Assembly: GCF_963675165.1 (NCBI RefSeq)
Contig: NC_087377.1
Span: 7,643,122 to 7,707,121, forward strand
DNA length: 64,000 nucleotides
Direction: 5' to 3'
Source: Halichondria panicea
Lineage: Eukaryota > Porifera > Demospongiae > Suberitida > Halichondriidae
Of this stretch, positions 12,601 through 23,705 are shown in pieces. A program made the position numbers and the translations under genes. The notes under the pieces are model-generated. The model searched no databases. It was not told the DNA's origin and was given only the letters and a program-made list of their open reading frames with translations. Position 1 is the first letter of the stretch, and every line of letters starts with the position of its first letter.

Positions 12601-13394
12601 AGGAGAGGTATCGCTCATTATGCAACTGGATCCACCCACCAGTAAGTACCTCTGTAGATTTTCAGAACTAACATAATTATTATTCAATGTTTTTCTATTG
12701 CAGCTGCTCCCACTACATCTCCAACATCTGATCCACAAACAGACCCACCTCCTCCTGATATGGAGTCCCTGCCAACACCAGTTATCGTTGGTAGGTTTCT
12801 AGCGCTGTAAAAGTGTATCATAATGATTCTATCCATTCACTGTCACAGCAGCAGTTATAGCTGGTAAGTCAATACCTACAGAGCACTGACTTTGTATAGC
12901 ATGAGAAACCATCAGTTTTGTAAATATCTATGCCGTTTACTTTGAATGGATTCAGGTTAAGGTACACTCTAAAAGAATGGTTATCATGCACATTTTTAGG
13001 TTTGGTGATTCTGCTATTGCTTGTGGTCACCGCTGTTGGAACTGTCGTTGTGATTTTAAGGAAACGGAAACGAAATGAAGGTACCAAAATCATTTGTCAA
13101 CTTGTCTTGAACAATTGACATGCAGTTGAGGTTCCAGAGTCAGATGGAAGAGTGGATTGGTCATCAACATTTGCAGGGATTGAGCAGCCCAACGAAGCTT
13201 ATGCTTCAGTACTCAAGAGGAACATTGCCTATGAGCAGACAAAGAAACCATGGAGACAGAGGATCGATGACTCACAAGCTCCGGCAGCAACAGAGGGAGT
13301 GTATGAAAGCATTGAGCCAGTTCATGAGTACGAGGATGTGTTGCCTCAGGGAAAAGCAAGTCGTGAAATTATGTTAACATTAACTGAAACTTAG
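9698..13394 (+). CDS. A2: Ig/FN3-like receptor with ITAM-like tail
   Basis: Exons by GT-AG and phase: 9698-9776, 10918-11223, 11280-11561, 11626-11696, 11737-11932, 11981-12301, 12354-12641, 12704-12790, 13000-13080, 13126-13394. They join without a stop to 659 residues. The signal peptide (1-26) has hydrophobic core FTFLFMAGSFIIAV. The Ig domain (27-128) has the C...YDWA...C pattern. The first FN3-like domain (129-222) carries MWNALPLTEYC, and the second is at 223-311. Two related unknown domains follow at 312-418 (EGTVSPGALVC, VTIPRNS) and 419-514 (VTCSDSARNC, YVVVYSWNSS). Next are a Pro/Thr stalk (515-543), a membrane helix (544-565) and RKRKRNE. The tail has YASV, YEQT, then YESI-x5-YEDV, resembling an ITAM but one residue short. 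The fourth exon lacks the donor used in A4 and A8 (9-bp deletion), so 11696 is my in-frame guess. The ligand is unknown; by architecture it is a surface receptor, possibly immune or self-recognition. Confidence 0.78.
12849..12863 (+). other. Possible 15-base cassette micro-exon of A2
   Basis: CAGCAGTTATAGCTG is preceded by CACTGTCACAG and followed by GTAAGT, so it has plausible acceptor and donor sites. Its length is a multiple of three and both ends are phase 1. Including it would add AAVIA between stalk and membrane helix without shifting the frame. A4 keeps the same arrangement at 29580-29594. Whether it is used cannot be told from DNA. Confidence 0.4.
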
Positions 13395-13627
13395 TTTTAC
13401 CCTACCAGATTTTATACCGCTTTTAATTTTATCCCACAGTTACATGCAATTGTACAATGTATCACTACGATTATACATCATAGATCTAACATGTAATTAT
13501 TACTATTGTGATCTTTACCAGTCCCTTTAATGTACTAGATAACAGTCCCTGGCCCTATAGTCATACTATAGATCTATGATTCATTTTCTACTACATAGCT
13601 ATAGCTTGGCACACCTACTATGCTTTG

Positions 13628-16600
13628 ATGGATGACACTAGTTTGACATTCCTTCTGTTTGTGGGGACATTCACCATAGCTGTAAAAGGTATGTAAGTAA
13701 GTAGACTAGCTACCGTAAGACCACCTCGCTCCAAATATAGCGACACCCTCAGCCTCGAGCTCAGGCAATTTTCTGACCTCTAAAAGTCAGTCTCGCTCAG
13801 CCAGCCCCATTATTTGAACGCTGAGGTCGATAACAATTTTAATTGTGGCTGGTGCAAGACTATCTAAAAGTAGCAATTACAAAAAAATAATGTCACATCC
13901 TAAACGGAGGTAGATTATTAGAGCCACACACGTACCCTAGCCTCGATTATAGCCCACTAGAAAATACATGTTTTTTATGCGGCCTGAAATCGAGATTAAG
14001 ATGTCCCTCTAAATATGCGACACCAGGATACCAACATAATTTTTCAACGCGACCTGTGGAATCGTAATTATTTAAAAGTGTCCCCTTAAATCGTGGTATT
14101 ACGGTATGCATGGTCTTGGGATTATTTTGCTATTCAGAAATTCTTATCGCAATTGGGCCCAATATTATTAATTTATTATTGGTATATACTCTTGCTATTT
14201 ATAGACTAATGCTACCACAATTGAGATTGTGGATGTAATTAAAAGAATGTGGCAGACTGATGGCCCATAGTGTAGTTTTCTTCTAATTACAGCGCCACCA
14301 TAATAAAACGCTCCAGTGGCAAGTAAAGTCTGGAATTATTTTTATTGGTGGGTTATTAGAACACAGCCTAAAATCGTTCAACGCTATCTATACGTACACA
14401 ACGCGTACAGTTGATCCATTTATAGCCCAGCTACTATCATGTACTTTTACATTAACTCTAAGTCCCACTCCAATAAGCGCCAAACTAGATTTTTCCCCTT
14501 GTTCTATTTGTGCGTTGCTGTATATAATTAGAAGAAGACGATAGTTATAGATGTAACATTTACTGTATTATCAAATTATTAGGTCTGTTGTGCAATAATA
14601 GGAGTACTATTTCGAAACATACACAAGAAGAGTACTATTAATTTTTTGTTCGTATCATAATTATAGGTATAATTATAGTGATGTACATAATTATATTCAA
14701 TTGGCCTTTCCATCTTCCTAGTACTATACATTATCGTGCATGTACACAGCCCAGCAGTTTACAATTGAGCCTGAGTCAGTGGTACAAGCCGAGGGATTAT
14801 TGGCAGAATTTGAGTGCCTGTCTCCTGGAGCACTAGGTCATATTTGGTTTGTGAATGGTATAGGGTCTACAAGCCTTACATCTGAAATCAGAGTAGTTGA
14901 AGGAAGTGAAGGTCGTCCCTCAGTGCTGACCATTCCAGCTAGCTCACAGTTCAACAACAGTGTCATTCAGTGTGCAGCAGCTTCAGTGAGTGGTGTAGTG
15001 TTCTCAAAGAATGCAACCTTGATATTTGGTGAGTGATGTATTTGTAGAAAGTATGCCTTGAGTTGCTGTACTTATTTTCTCAGAGCGTGTAATTCTTGAG
15101 GTGTTGAATGGTGAAACCAAAATTACCGTCTCCGTAATGAATAATTTCACTATGAATAACCTCGCCTATCGTGTGGACATCTCCCTGGTGCCTCTTGTCA
15201 CCAATGAGATGGTTGCGCTTTCTCCTCTAAATGGGATTCAAAATCAAGTGCAATTTAATTATCAACAACTTAAGAACCACACTGTCTGTGATATATTCAC
15301 CTTCACTGTAACTCCAATTACTAGTGAGTCAGGAATGGAAGGAAGGTCCAGTGAACCAGTCACTGGGTTCTTTACACGAGTAACAGGTACTGTGTGAATT
15401 TATTAAATGTGTTTTAAGGTTGACGATTACCACAGATAATAACAATGTCGCTCCCCTCATCAGTCAGGGAAGAAATGTGTTGAGGAAAATAGTACATCTC
15501 GGTGGTATGGTAAGAGACGTATTGACTGTAAGACACACTTATTCAGCTCACCTCACAGGTACCCAACTGTACCAGCTTCACCTCCTACCAAGTGACCTCT
15601 GACATATCACCACCCATCAATAAGACCATCGAAGATCCCCAAATGATAAATGTCTCTCTTCCCACTGACCGGATAATCAACATATCTGTGACATTTACTT
15701 CGATCATGGGTGTGCGCCTCATATTCAAGGACATGCTAATCAGTAAGTCATGTTATTCAGTAGTAGTTACAGTAGAACCTCAATTATCCGGCCCTCTATT
15801 ATCTGAAACCTCGATTATCCGGCTTGGCAATTTTTTCTGAAAATGGGCGTGTTCCTTAATGCGCATGTACAATTACCTGCTGTTACCGTGGACACAGGCA
15901 TGTTTATTTTTTGCCAGAGTTTCATCTAGTGGGGGGGGGTTAACCTTCCCCCCCCCCCCCAAATACTCATCTTCTCCCCCAAAATGTGTGTATATAATAA
16001 TGACATCATCACATTAGTACTGTCTATGATGTGCAATATGTAACTAGATCTACTGTAATGCACTAGTATGTAATAATGGGTGTGATCAACACATGTGGGA
16101 GTAGCCAAACATTTTGCGGCGTGCGTAAACCTTCCCCCCCCCCCCAAACTTTTAATCCTAGATGAAACCCTGTTTGCGCCACAGACACTGCTGTTTATTA
16201 TCAAGACATGGTGGTTTATCCATTCGATTATCTAGCATATTAAGTTATCTGGTCTGCCTCTGGAACCAAAGTGTCCGGATAATTGAAATTCTACTGTATT
16301 TAATATTTACAACATTTTCCATAGGAACAACTGATGTTCAAGATTTGAGTGTGGACGTTTGCCCTGAAGGAAACTGTGCGAGCATTGAGTATGTTGAAGG
16401 TACCATCTCTCCCGGAGCTCTTGTCTGTGTGATAGGTGTATTGTCTGACAACTCATTGGACTTAGAAAGCATAAGGCTGCTGCCAATTCGACGGAATATA
16501 AGTGACCATTTTACCATCCCGGTGGCTGTTAGTGGAAATTACAGTGTGGTTGCATTTGACCTTGAGAACAACAATATGAGTGTACCAAGAATTCCCATGT

Positions 16601-17364
16601 CTGTGGCGGCTGACGATGAAACTATGTTTTTGAGTAATGGTGAGTCGACCAGTGTGTCAATCTTGTACATGTACCTTCTTTTGTAGTAATTTATTTTTGG
16701 TTACCATTTCCTCAGAATCTTCCAGTGAACCAAATTCTCCACCTAATTCTGAGGGCATCACTGTCACTAAACTATCAAATGGAAGTGCTGAAGTGACCTG
16801 CACTACCACTGGCCAGAGTTGTCTAGCGTTGTTTCAATCTAAAACCTCTCCAACCTCTCTTGATCCGATGGTGATGATTGGTTTTATTGAATCACCTAAT
16901 GACAGAACCACTGTCACTCTTAATGCCACTTCCGATGTTTATGTGGTAGTGTACACTTGGAACAGTGATTCTGGTGAGACCATCTTTGATGGGAAGGTAT
17001 CCTTCATTAGTCAAGTGGAGCTACCAACTAGTAAGCCCAGAGTTAGTTTCAGTTCAGAATTGTATGCACTCTAGCTTTTGCAGCTCCTCCCCCTACACAA
17101 TCACCTCCTGATACTACTGGATCTCCAGTTCCATCGCCCATGATAGTACTAATAGCAGGTGAATGGTGGCAATTTATGGCTGGCTGCATGTGTACATTGT
17201 ATTTTGTCTGTTATAAAGGTATCATAACCGTGGTCGTGGTACTGCTTCTCCTGATAGTCACCGTAGCTATTGTTGCATGTAGCCGTGGTTATTGTGAAGA
17301 GAAAACAAAGAGGTGATATCAATTAGTTAAATTTTTTCATGTCACTTCTTCTCAACACAGTTGA
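13628..17364 (+). CDS. B3: Ig/FN3-like receptor, frameshifted in membrane exon
   Basis: Exons: 13628-13688 (signal, MDDTSLTFLLFVGTFTIAV), 14750-15028 (Ig, FECLSPGAL ... IWFV ... IQCAA), 15084-15386 (first FN3-like), 15436-15509 and 15559-15742 (second FN3-like), 16325-16639 and 16716-17030 (two unknown domains, EGTISPGALVC and VVVYTWNSD), 17084-17158 (Pro-rich stalk), 17219-17312 (membrane helix), tail from 17361. The ectodomain is intact. The membrane exon is 94 bases, not a multiple of three. Compared with B6 it holds 7 extra bases (GTTGCAT near 17271), so after the helix the frame runs into a TGA at 17362-17364, giving about 567 residues. The proper tail frame continues intact to 17623 with YAPV, YESI-x5-YEDV and a terminal YVNV, but is out of reach unless splicing or the sequence differs. 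It is either a recent tail-less variant or a recent pseudogene. A pogo-type element sits in the intron before 16325. Confidence 0.7.
15770..16296. mobile_element. pogo/Tigger-type MITE in an intron of B3
   Basis: The ends CAGTAGAACCTCAATTATCC and GGATAATTGAAATTCTACTG are terminal inverted repeats of the pogo pattern, flanked by TA on both sides (15768-15769 and 16297-16298). No transposase. A smaller element with TTTCATCTA ends and poly-C/G runs is nested at about 15918-16170. Confidence 0.8.
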
Positions 17365-17623
17365 GGTTCCAGAGTCAGATGGAATAGTGGATTGGTCATC
17401 AACATTTGCAGGAATTGAGCAGCCTAACGAAGCTTATGCTCCAGTACTCAAGAGGAAAATTGCTCATGAGCAGACAAAGAAACCACGGGGACAAAGGGTC
17501 GATGACTCACAAGCCCCGGCAACAACAGAGGGAGAGTATGAAAGCATTGAGCCAGTTCATGAGTATGAGGATGTGTTGCCTCAGGGAAAAGCAAGTCGTG
17601 CAAATTATGTTAACGTTAACTGA
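17361..17623 (+). pseudogene. B3 tail exon, open but out of frame
   Basis: The exon follows a good acceptor (CTCAACACAG). It encodes VPESDGIVDWSST, PNEAYAPVLKR, EYESIEPVHEYEDV and a terminal NYVNVN before TGA. It differs from the A2 tail by only about 20 of 265 bases by eye. It has no lesion of its own, so loss of the frame upstream must be recent, or it is avoided by alternative splicing. The YVNV terminus matches the YxN pattern known to bind Grb2-type SH2 domains. Confidence 0.6.
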
Positions 17624-18571
17624 CAGATTTCTACATTTATTTTTATCCCACACATTAATTTGTATACCGTATAGCGGGAAATATTCGCTGGTGCACATTT
17701 TCACTATTTGCATGTGCTACAGAGCCCTCAGCAGAAATGTTCGTGGGTTTAACTTTTAGTATTCGCGTTTCAATGGCAGGAAACCACACCCACTAACAGC
17801 TTTGCATGTGAAATTCATTAATTGTTAGTGGCCCTGTAATTAGAAGTAACTGTAACTGTGTATGATCAAATGTGCTTAGTTTGATCTACACGTATTGTGC
17901 ACTTCACCAGAATGGACAACTGAAACACACACACAATAATATTTACACCTTAATGATAGAGGAGTACTATTTTTGCTATCAAAGGTATACCCCTCCGGTA
18001 GTGATGTCAATTAATAATAATGTGTACTAGACGTATTAGAGATGTGCGGTCTGGGATATATACGCTTCAACTGCATCCCAATCAATCAATCGCAATTCAC
18101 ATGCTAGAATATTTTGCAAGCATCAAACATAATATTATGCGAACATTGCGAGCTAGGATTGATCACAACAATAAAATAGCAAAACCAAATTAGTGCTGCA
18201 CACGATCCTTGTCAGAAAGCAATAATTAGATCAATTTTTCTGCTGATTTGGCTTATCAGTTTTTCACCAGCAATATTTTAGTAATACAATTTATACGGCT
18301 TGTCTTTTCATTATTTGACATTTCTTTTTTAGTCACGGTTTAATAATAAAAGCTGTTGTGTAAGATGTTTGTTTTAGTTTGACTTTATTTATAGTTGTCC
18401 AAACTGAAGATGAATGTTTATACACATTCTCCATTGAGTGCACTTTTCTATACTACATGGTTGTGGGGTTGTGGTTAATTGTCATGGTAGCATTCCGTAA
18501 ACTGGTCAGCTTAGAATGCATTCTTGTATTTGATGATACTTTCCAGAGACAATCATTTTCTCCAAATGTGC

Positions 18572-19619
18572 TTATATATGGAACGCCGTTTGCGACAAAA
18601 TTCAGGCAGAATCTGATAGGCATGTGCATCCAATATAAAATCGATTTTTGAAGATCGATTTTTAATAATCGATTTTTTACAGTTGATTTTCGATTTACAC
18701 GTGAACGATCTTTGACAATCGATCTGATAATCGATTTTTGAAATTCGATTTTTGATAATCGATTTTTGAAATTCGATTTTTGATAATCGATTATTGAAAT
18801 TTGATTTTTGATAATCGATTTTTGAAATTCGATTTTTGATAATCGATTTTTAAAAATCGATTACAAAAATCGCAATTGATTGATATACTAGCCTCGAATC
18901 CAGGCCGATTAAAATGGATTCAAGGCTACAGTTAGGCCGCCCTTGAAACTCAGAACATGCACAAACTCCTTCTCCGCGGCCTGGAATCAAAGCTTGGCTT
19001 GGTTAGCTATCTCACATGATAGACTATAACGCAAAAGCGAAACATTATTGTTTTTTGGAACCATTAAAAAGGAGGGCTATAAGTCACAGTAAAAATCATT
19101 AATTTTAGAACTGCTCAGTTGGTGCTATCTTATTTAGTTTCTTCATGCACCCATTTTTGTATGCTTTCTCGCCAGCACTGTTTTATTTGGCCATCTTGTG
19201 TGTGCTTAGAGAAAGAGCTGAGAAAGAGTTTGGTGATTCCAGATAGAATAGAAGTCATGAATAGTGGCTTCTTCAATGGATAGTATCACGTGATACAGCT
19301 TTAGACAGGGGCCCCCCCAGCCCACCTTCAGAGCAGTTCTAAAATCGATTATCAAAAATCGAATTTCAATAATGATTATCAAAAATCCATTATCAAAAAT
19401 TGAATTTCAATAATCGATTATCAAAAATCGATTATCAAAAATCGAATTTCAAAAATCGATTATCAGATCGATTGTCAAAGATCGTTCACGTGTAAATCGA
19501 AAATCAACTGTAAAAAATCGATTATTAAAAATCGATCTTCAAAAATCGATTTTATATTGGATGCACACGCCTATCACATTCTGCCTGAATTTTGTCGCAA
19601 ACGGCGTTCCATACTTATA
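18572..19619. mobile_element. Foldback element with ATCGATT-rich arms
   Basis: The outer arms are long inverted repeats: about 18572-18860 and about 19339-19619. Each starts with a unique terminal block (TATGGAACGCCGTTTGCGAC and its complement). A satellite of about 28 bp follows, built from CGATTTTTGATAATCGATTT repeated about four times. The central 450 bp is unique and has no long reading frame. The matching position in the older spacer, near 7706, lacks it, so it arrived after the spacer duplication. Terminal repeats made of short internal repeats are the signature of Foldback-type transposons; the exact superfamily is unknown. Confidence 0.75.
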
Positions 19620-21634
19620 ATCTTGCTGTACATTGTTTAGTATACTCTTCTCACACTTAAAAATTGGTTACGGCTCACCGATCATGCTTGTCATCTCAGC
19701 AGAAACTGACACAAATAGTCTGTTATTCAGTGATGGAGCAGTCTTGTGATAATAGACTAGGATAATTAATAGAATGGCTAAGAGTGCAATATGGGATTAA
19801 TAAGCACAAGTAACAAGCAATGGCAAGGCTACTAATTGCACGAATAACCACACTATTCGTGTATGATGAAGTTCTCTGCAGTTTTTATTAACAATTTCGT
19901 CCGCAGCTGTTATTCGAAAACAATCCGTTGTCATTGACAGCGTGCAATTACTTGACAGGTAATTGCATGCTGTCAATGACAATGTGCAATTACTGGACCG
20001 GATGTGACACGGGATTAATTGCTGTATACTCTCCAGCCACTAATTGAGAATTTGGTGTCTACAGATCATCTTTTAGGAAACTATATATACGTAGACCTAC
20101 GTAGTCATAGACCTAATTAATACCTTGATTTTCAAGTTCAGCAAAAGTTCAGAACAGTTTCAATAATGTTGAATACTCAAAGCTGAGAGGGTATCCAGAG
20201 TCTGGAAGCAGGATGAAGTCTTCGAGATCAATGCCACACATTCTCGAAGAGGTAAAACCTGTACAGAACAAGCAAAACAAGGGTTGTAAAAATCACTGAC
20301 CCGGCAATGCACAGTTGAGTTTAACTCACCATAATTGCCCGAACTACATAAAGTATGAATGACATAGATAAGTTTTTATAGTGTGTTATAATACTTCTTA
20401 TGCATGTGCGATTTATTGATTTATTGATCAGAAACCTAGCTGACATAATAATGCAATAATAGACCACACAATTAGTCACCCAAATCAAACTCAAGGAAGA
20501 GGAAACAGGATATGAGCCAGACAGTCACTGTAAATAATAGATTTGTCCTCTGATGTCTCACACTATAAACAAAACATTGCAAACCTGTTCCTGATCAAAA
20601 TATCCTGTGTTTACATTATAGTTGCATAGTCTCTATAATTAAGTGCACTAGCTAGTGGACACCCATATACAGTGCAACCATTCATACAGTGCACTTTTTA
20701 TGTTCTTAGACTATAACATGACAGGGTTCATGACGACTTCATATACTGTAACAACAGAAACATGAAACTGTATATACAACTATAGACTAGCTAGTGGACA
20801 CCCATTCATACAGTACACTTTTTATGTTCTTAGACTATAACATGTCAAGGTTCATGACGACCTCATATACTGAAATATGAACACTATAGACACGTACTGC
20901 TCTGACAAAGTACTACGCATGACTATTTGGTTTCAGTATACGTGAATTAAAGAACATGCATATATACGAGCCTGAGGTACCTTGCAGACCAATTATATAA
21001 TTATAATAGGCTAACTGCAGTGTCAGCAATAATTATCGTGCACTGTGCTGCACAATAATTATATACACGACTGCATGTATAGCTCCTTTATCTATTTTAG
21101 CCAGACACCTCAAGTGTGTTTTCATAACTATGACCAGAAGTGCATGACAATTCTCCTACTATCACTGCAACAAACAGATCTTCCCTAGAATAATTATATT
21201 GCTACACACCTTATGCAGATATATATCACTATCCAAACTGTACACTGCACCTGCCGTGATAAGAGGCCGGCCTGCAGACACTTTGCCCATGTATAGTGAA
21301 TGGTAGTAGCTTACCACACGGACAAACACATTGAACAAACACAGAGTCACAAAATGTAGCATTACCTCATTACCTTGTGACCATTGTGAGCTTAAAAAGA
21401 TGGCATATGCATCAAAACAATGCATGTGCATACAATTAAAGACGACTGCCTTGGAATCACAAACACGCCTTTTTACAAGAGCCAGAATATTAATTACGTA
21501 TAATTATGTTGTTCAGTCTGAGTTTCATGCCCGGATGGTGGCGCTGTAATGATTTAATCGACACAATTATATATCACCTCAAGTCAGTTCCATCCGTGAG
21601 AAATGAGGAGAGACAGGTCTAGTCTGGGATAGGG

Positions 21635-21730
21635 TACCCCGCCGCGCCTAGACTCGCAAGCCGTCACTGTTGCAGGCGAACAGTTCGCCTGCAACAGTGA
21701 CGGCTTGCGAGTCTATGCCGCGCCGGGGTA
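21635..21730. repeat. GC-rich near-perfect palindrome
   Basis: A 33-base perfect stem (TAGACTCGCAAGCCGTCACT and onward) meets its complement across a single-base loop at 21682, with a further imperfect GC-rich extension to TACCCC/GGGGTA. It is absent at the matching site in the older spacer (near 9240) and its base composition is unlike its surroundings. Confidence 0.85.
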
Positions 21731-22573
21731 GATCTAGATCGGCATGCACACAATCTTGAATTGTATCCAAAGATAATACTAGACAGTGCACCTGGGATAT
21801 GATGGAGGGTAATACTTAATACATTAAAGGGTGAAGAGGTGGCCTTGTTAGCTTCTTTAATAGTTCTGCAAGACTACGATTGGTAAAGATCACACTAGAT
21901 CTAGAGCCTTAATAGTAGTTCACTAGACATCTAGTGTGATCTTTACCAATCCTATAATTGGCTGTGGCTAGCTGTATTAAATATAAAAGTACTACTGTCG
22001 TACAGTATAGTAAAGGTGAGTGATCTGAAGGGGGGTATGTGGGTGTAGATTGTGTCTAGCTGTTGCCATGCATAGATATGCATATGGCTAGATCTAGTCT
22101 AGTCTAGACTGATCTATCAGGTATTAAGGTACCGTAATTAAACTATGTACCGTATATCTTCTAATTTATCGGACAGTAAAAAATAATTATTTTGGAAATT
22201 GTCCGGGTATAATTGGAACAGATTTTTATAGAGCGTGTCCGGAATAATTAGAACAAGCAAGCAGCTGCATGCGAGCTCAGTGGCGTATCCAGCTAGGGGC
22301 TCAGGGTGCTCAAGCACCCCCCTAAGCTTAACATTAATTACTGCAACTTACTGGATAGCTGGGAGCTGAGCCTGAGCTTGCACTACAGAGCTTAGTCTGG
22401 CCACGCCCTCCCATACTTCGTATATGGTCGGGTGAACTTGCAATGAACAGTTCGTGCAGACACCCCAAGATTTTCTTGGGGTGTGAAACCGCTTGTCAAG
22501 TGCCTTGTGGGCCGTTGTGGCCTGTTGTGTAAACTGTTACGTAAGCTATTGCATCACGAAAAAGTAGCTAGAT

Positions 22574-22882
22574 ATGGGCCTCTACTGCTGTTTGTGTGCG
22601 AATGAGTCTCTGGACAACCGAAGGCGAAAGAAGCTCAATGGTCATAGCTGTTCTGAAGCAAGAGAAGTACTTGTGCAGCTCCTTCCAGTACCTCTGCATT
22701 GCATCCCTGAAACGAGTGCTAGTGACAGTATATTGTGTCACCAGTGCGAGAAACAACTGAAGAATGTCCATGCTCAACAAGAAAAGCTATGCAAGGTAAA
22801 GAAGGAAGCAACAGAGCTAATAAATGGTCTGCTTTCAAGACATGCAGAAGATAACTTAACCACCACCGCCAAAAAGAAGTAG
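22574..22882 (+). CDS. Small cysteine-rich zinc-finger-like protein, element-borne
   Basis: A 102-residue frame starts MGLYCCLCANE. It shows CxxC, then an Arg/Lys-rich DNRRRKKLNGHSC, then a second CHQCEKQL pair and a Lys-rich helical C-terminus (KKEATELINGLL). Two Cys pairs about 50 residues apart would fit a single zinc-binding domain of a nuclear, possibly DNA-binding, protein. A relative with the same DRRRRRKIHGESC pattern lies in another inverted-repeat element at 49545-49970. It may be the first exon of a longer gene; no clear donor or continuation is seen. The family is not identified. Confidence 0.5.
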   Translation: MGLYCCLCANESLDNRRRKKLNGHSCSEAREVLVQLLPVPLHCIPETSASDSILCHQCEKQLKNVHAQQEKLCKVKKEATELINGLLSRHAEDNLTTTAKKK

Positions 22883-23084
22883 AGTTATGCAGGAACCCCC
22901 ACACCACCCATTCCATTATCTGTTTCAGTACCAACCATTCCACCAGTGTCAGCAGCAACCATTCCACCGGTGTACGTGTCAGCAGCAACCATTAAAATAA
23001 GAACCATAAGAAATATTGTCTCGGAAAGGAGGGGAGGCAATTAAAGTAGGATCGTCTATACATAACCTTCTACTGACAATGTAA

Positions 23085-23705
23085 AATGTTTCTGTTGTAG
23101 AGGTAGCAGTAAGTGCGTGAACACCGACATTGTCTGGAATGAGGCTCCTTAAATCTCCAATCTCGCGACTCGAAAATCATCTCCCCAGGTTTTAACACAA
23201 TGGGCTTCATCAACTACTACTGCAACGAGATTCTTTATATACGGTGGTGACAGAAGCATATTTCGAAAAATACCCTTCGCTAATATGCTCTCTGGGGAGA
23301 TGAACACCAACTGAGCTTCTCCTTTCAGTACTCTGTTAATAGCACTACGGTCTGTCTGAGCTTCTCCAACGTATTCCACTGTCAATCCTCCAGCTGCATA
23401 CTTTTTTTGTTGATCCATCATCAGCGAAGTGAGAGGACTAATACAAAGTACAATGCTTCCAGATGTTCCTGCAAAACAGAAAAAGGCGTATATATAGGTA
23501 CACTCATACAGCAATTTTAGTTCACCTTTCAATTGGTCAAAGGCCATAGGTAATGCAGCAAAGATTACTGACTTTCCATAGCCGGTTGGCAGTGACACAA
23601 ATGTGTCCTTTCCTCCAATGATTGAGCTTTCATTTGCTCTGGCTTTAAATAATGGATCCCAATTGCTCTAGCACTCTCAATTATCACGTCTTGCATCTTT
23701 ATGTG
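23085..23705 (-). pseudogene. RecQ-like DNA helicase fragment
   Basis: On the minus strand the frames contain LPTGYGKSVIF (Walker A / motif I), CISPLTSLMMDQ (motif Ia), VFISPESI and VVVDEAHCVKTWGDDFR (motif II with the DEAHC typical of RecQ, then the W.DFR block). An intron of about 60 bp (near 23470-23528, ending TTTTGCAG) splits motif I from Ia. Frameshifts occur before motif I (near 23645) and just after WGDDFR (near 23160). Motifs III-VI are missing. It is therefore a broken N-terminal half. RecQ-like genes of this sort are multicopy in sponges and cnidarians and often lie in mobile elements; here it is clearly inside one. Confidence 0.8.

Larger units (their letters stand above)
17640..22140. 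repeat. Intergenic spacer, copy 2 of a segmental duplication
   Basis: This is the paralogue of 6388-9697. It contains the same blocks in the same order but is interrupted by a foldback element (18572-19619) and a GC-rich hairpin (21635-21730). A block of about 100 bp with CAGTGCACTTTTTATGTTC is also amplified at 20640-20880. A truncated TACCGTATAGCGGG MITE lies at 17665-17815 and a decayed TACTAGAATG-family MITE at 18119-18290. No gene is seen. Confidence 0.75.

Noticed and set aside
18379-18651. 90-codon plus-strand frame (LYYMVVGLWLIVMVAFRKLV) as a membrane protein
   Set aside because: The homologous copy at 7570-7700 is interrupted by stops and indels, and the frame runs into the foldback element; it is part of the duplicated spacer.
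18600-19560. Possible CRISPR-like array of regularly spaced short repeats
   Set aside because: Repeats are AT-rich, contiguous, without unique spacers, and arranged as inverted arms; the context is eukaryotic.
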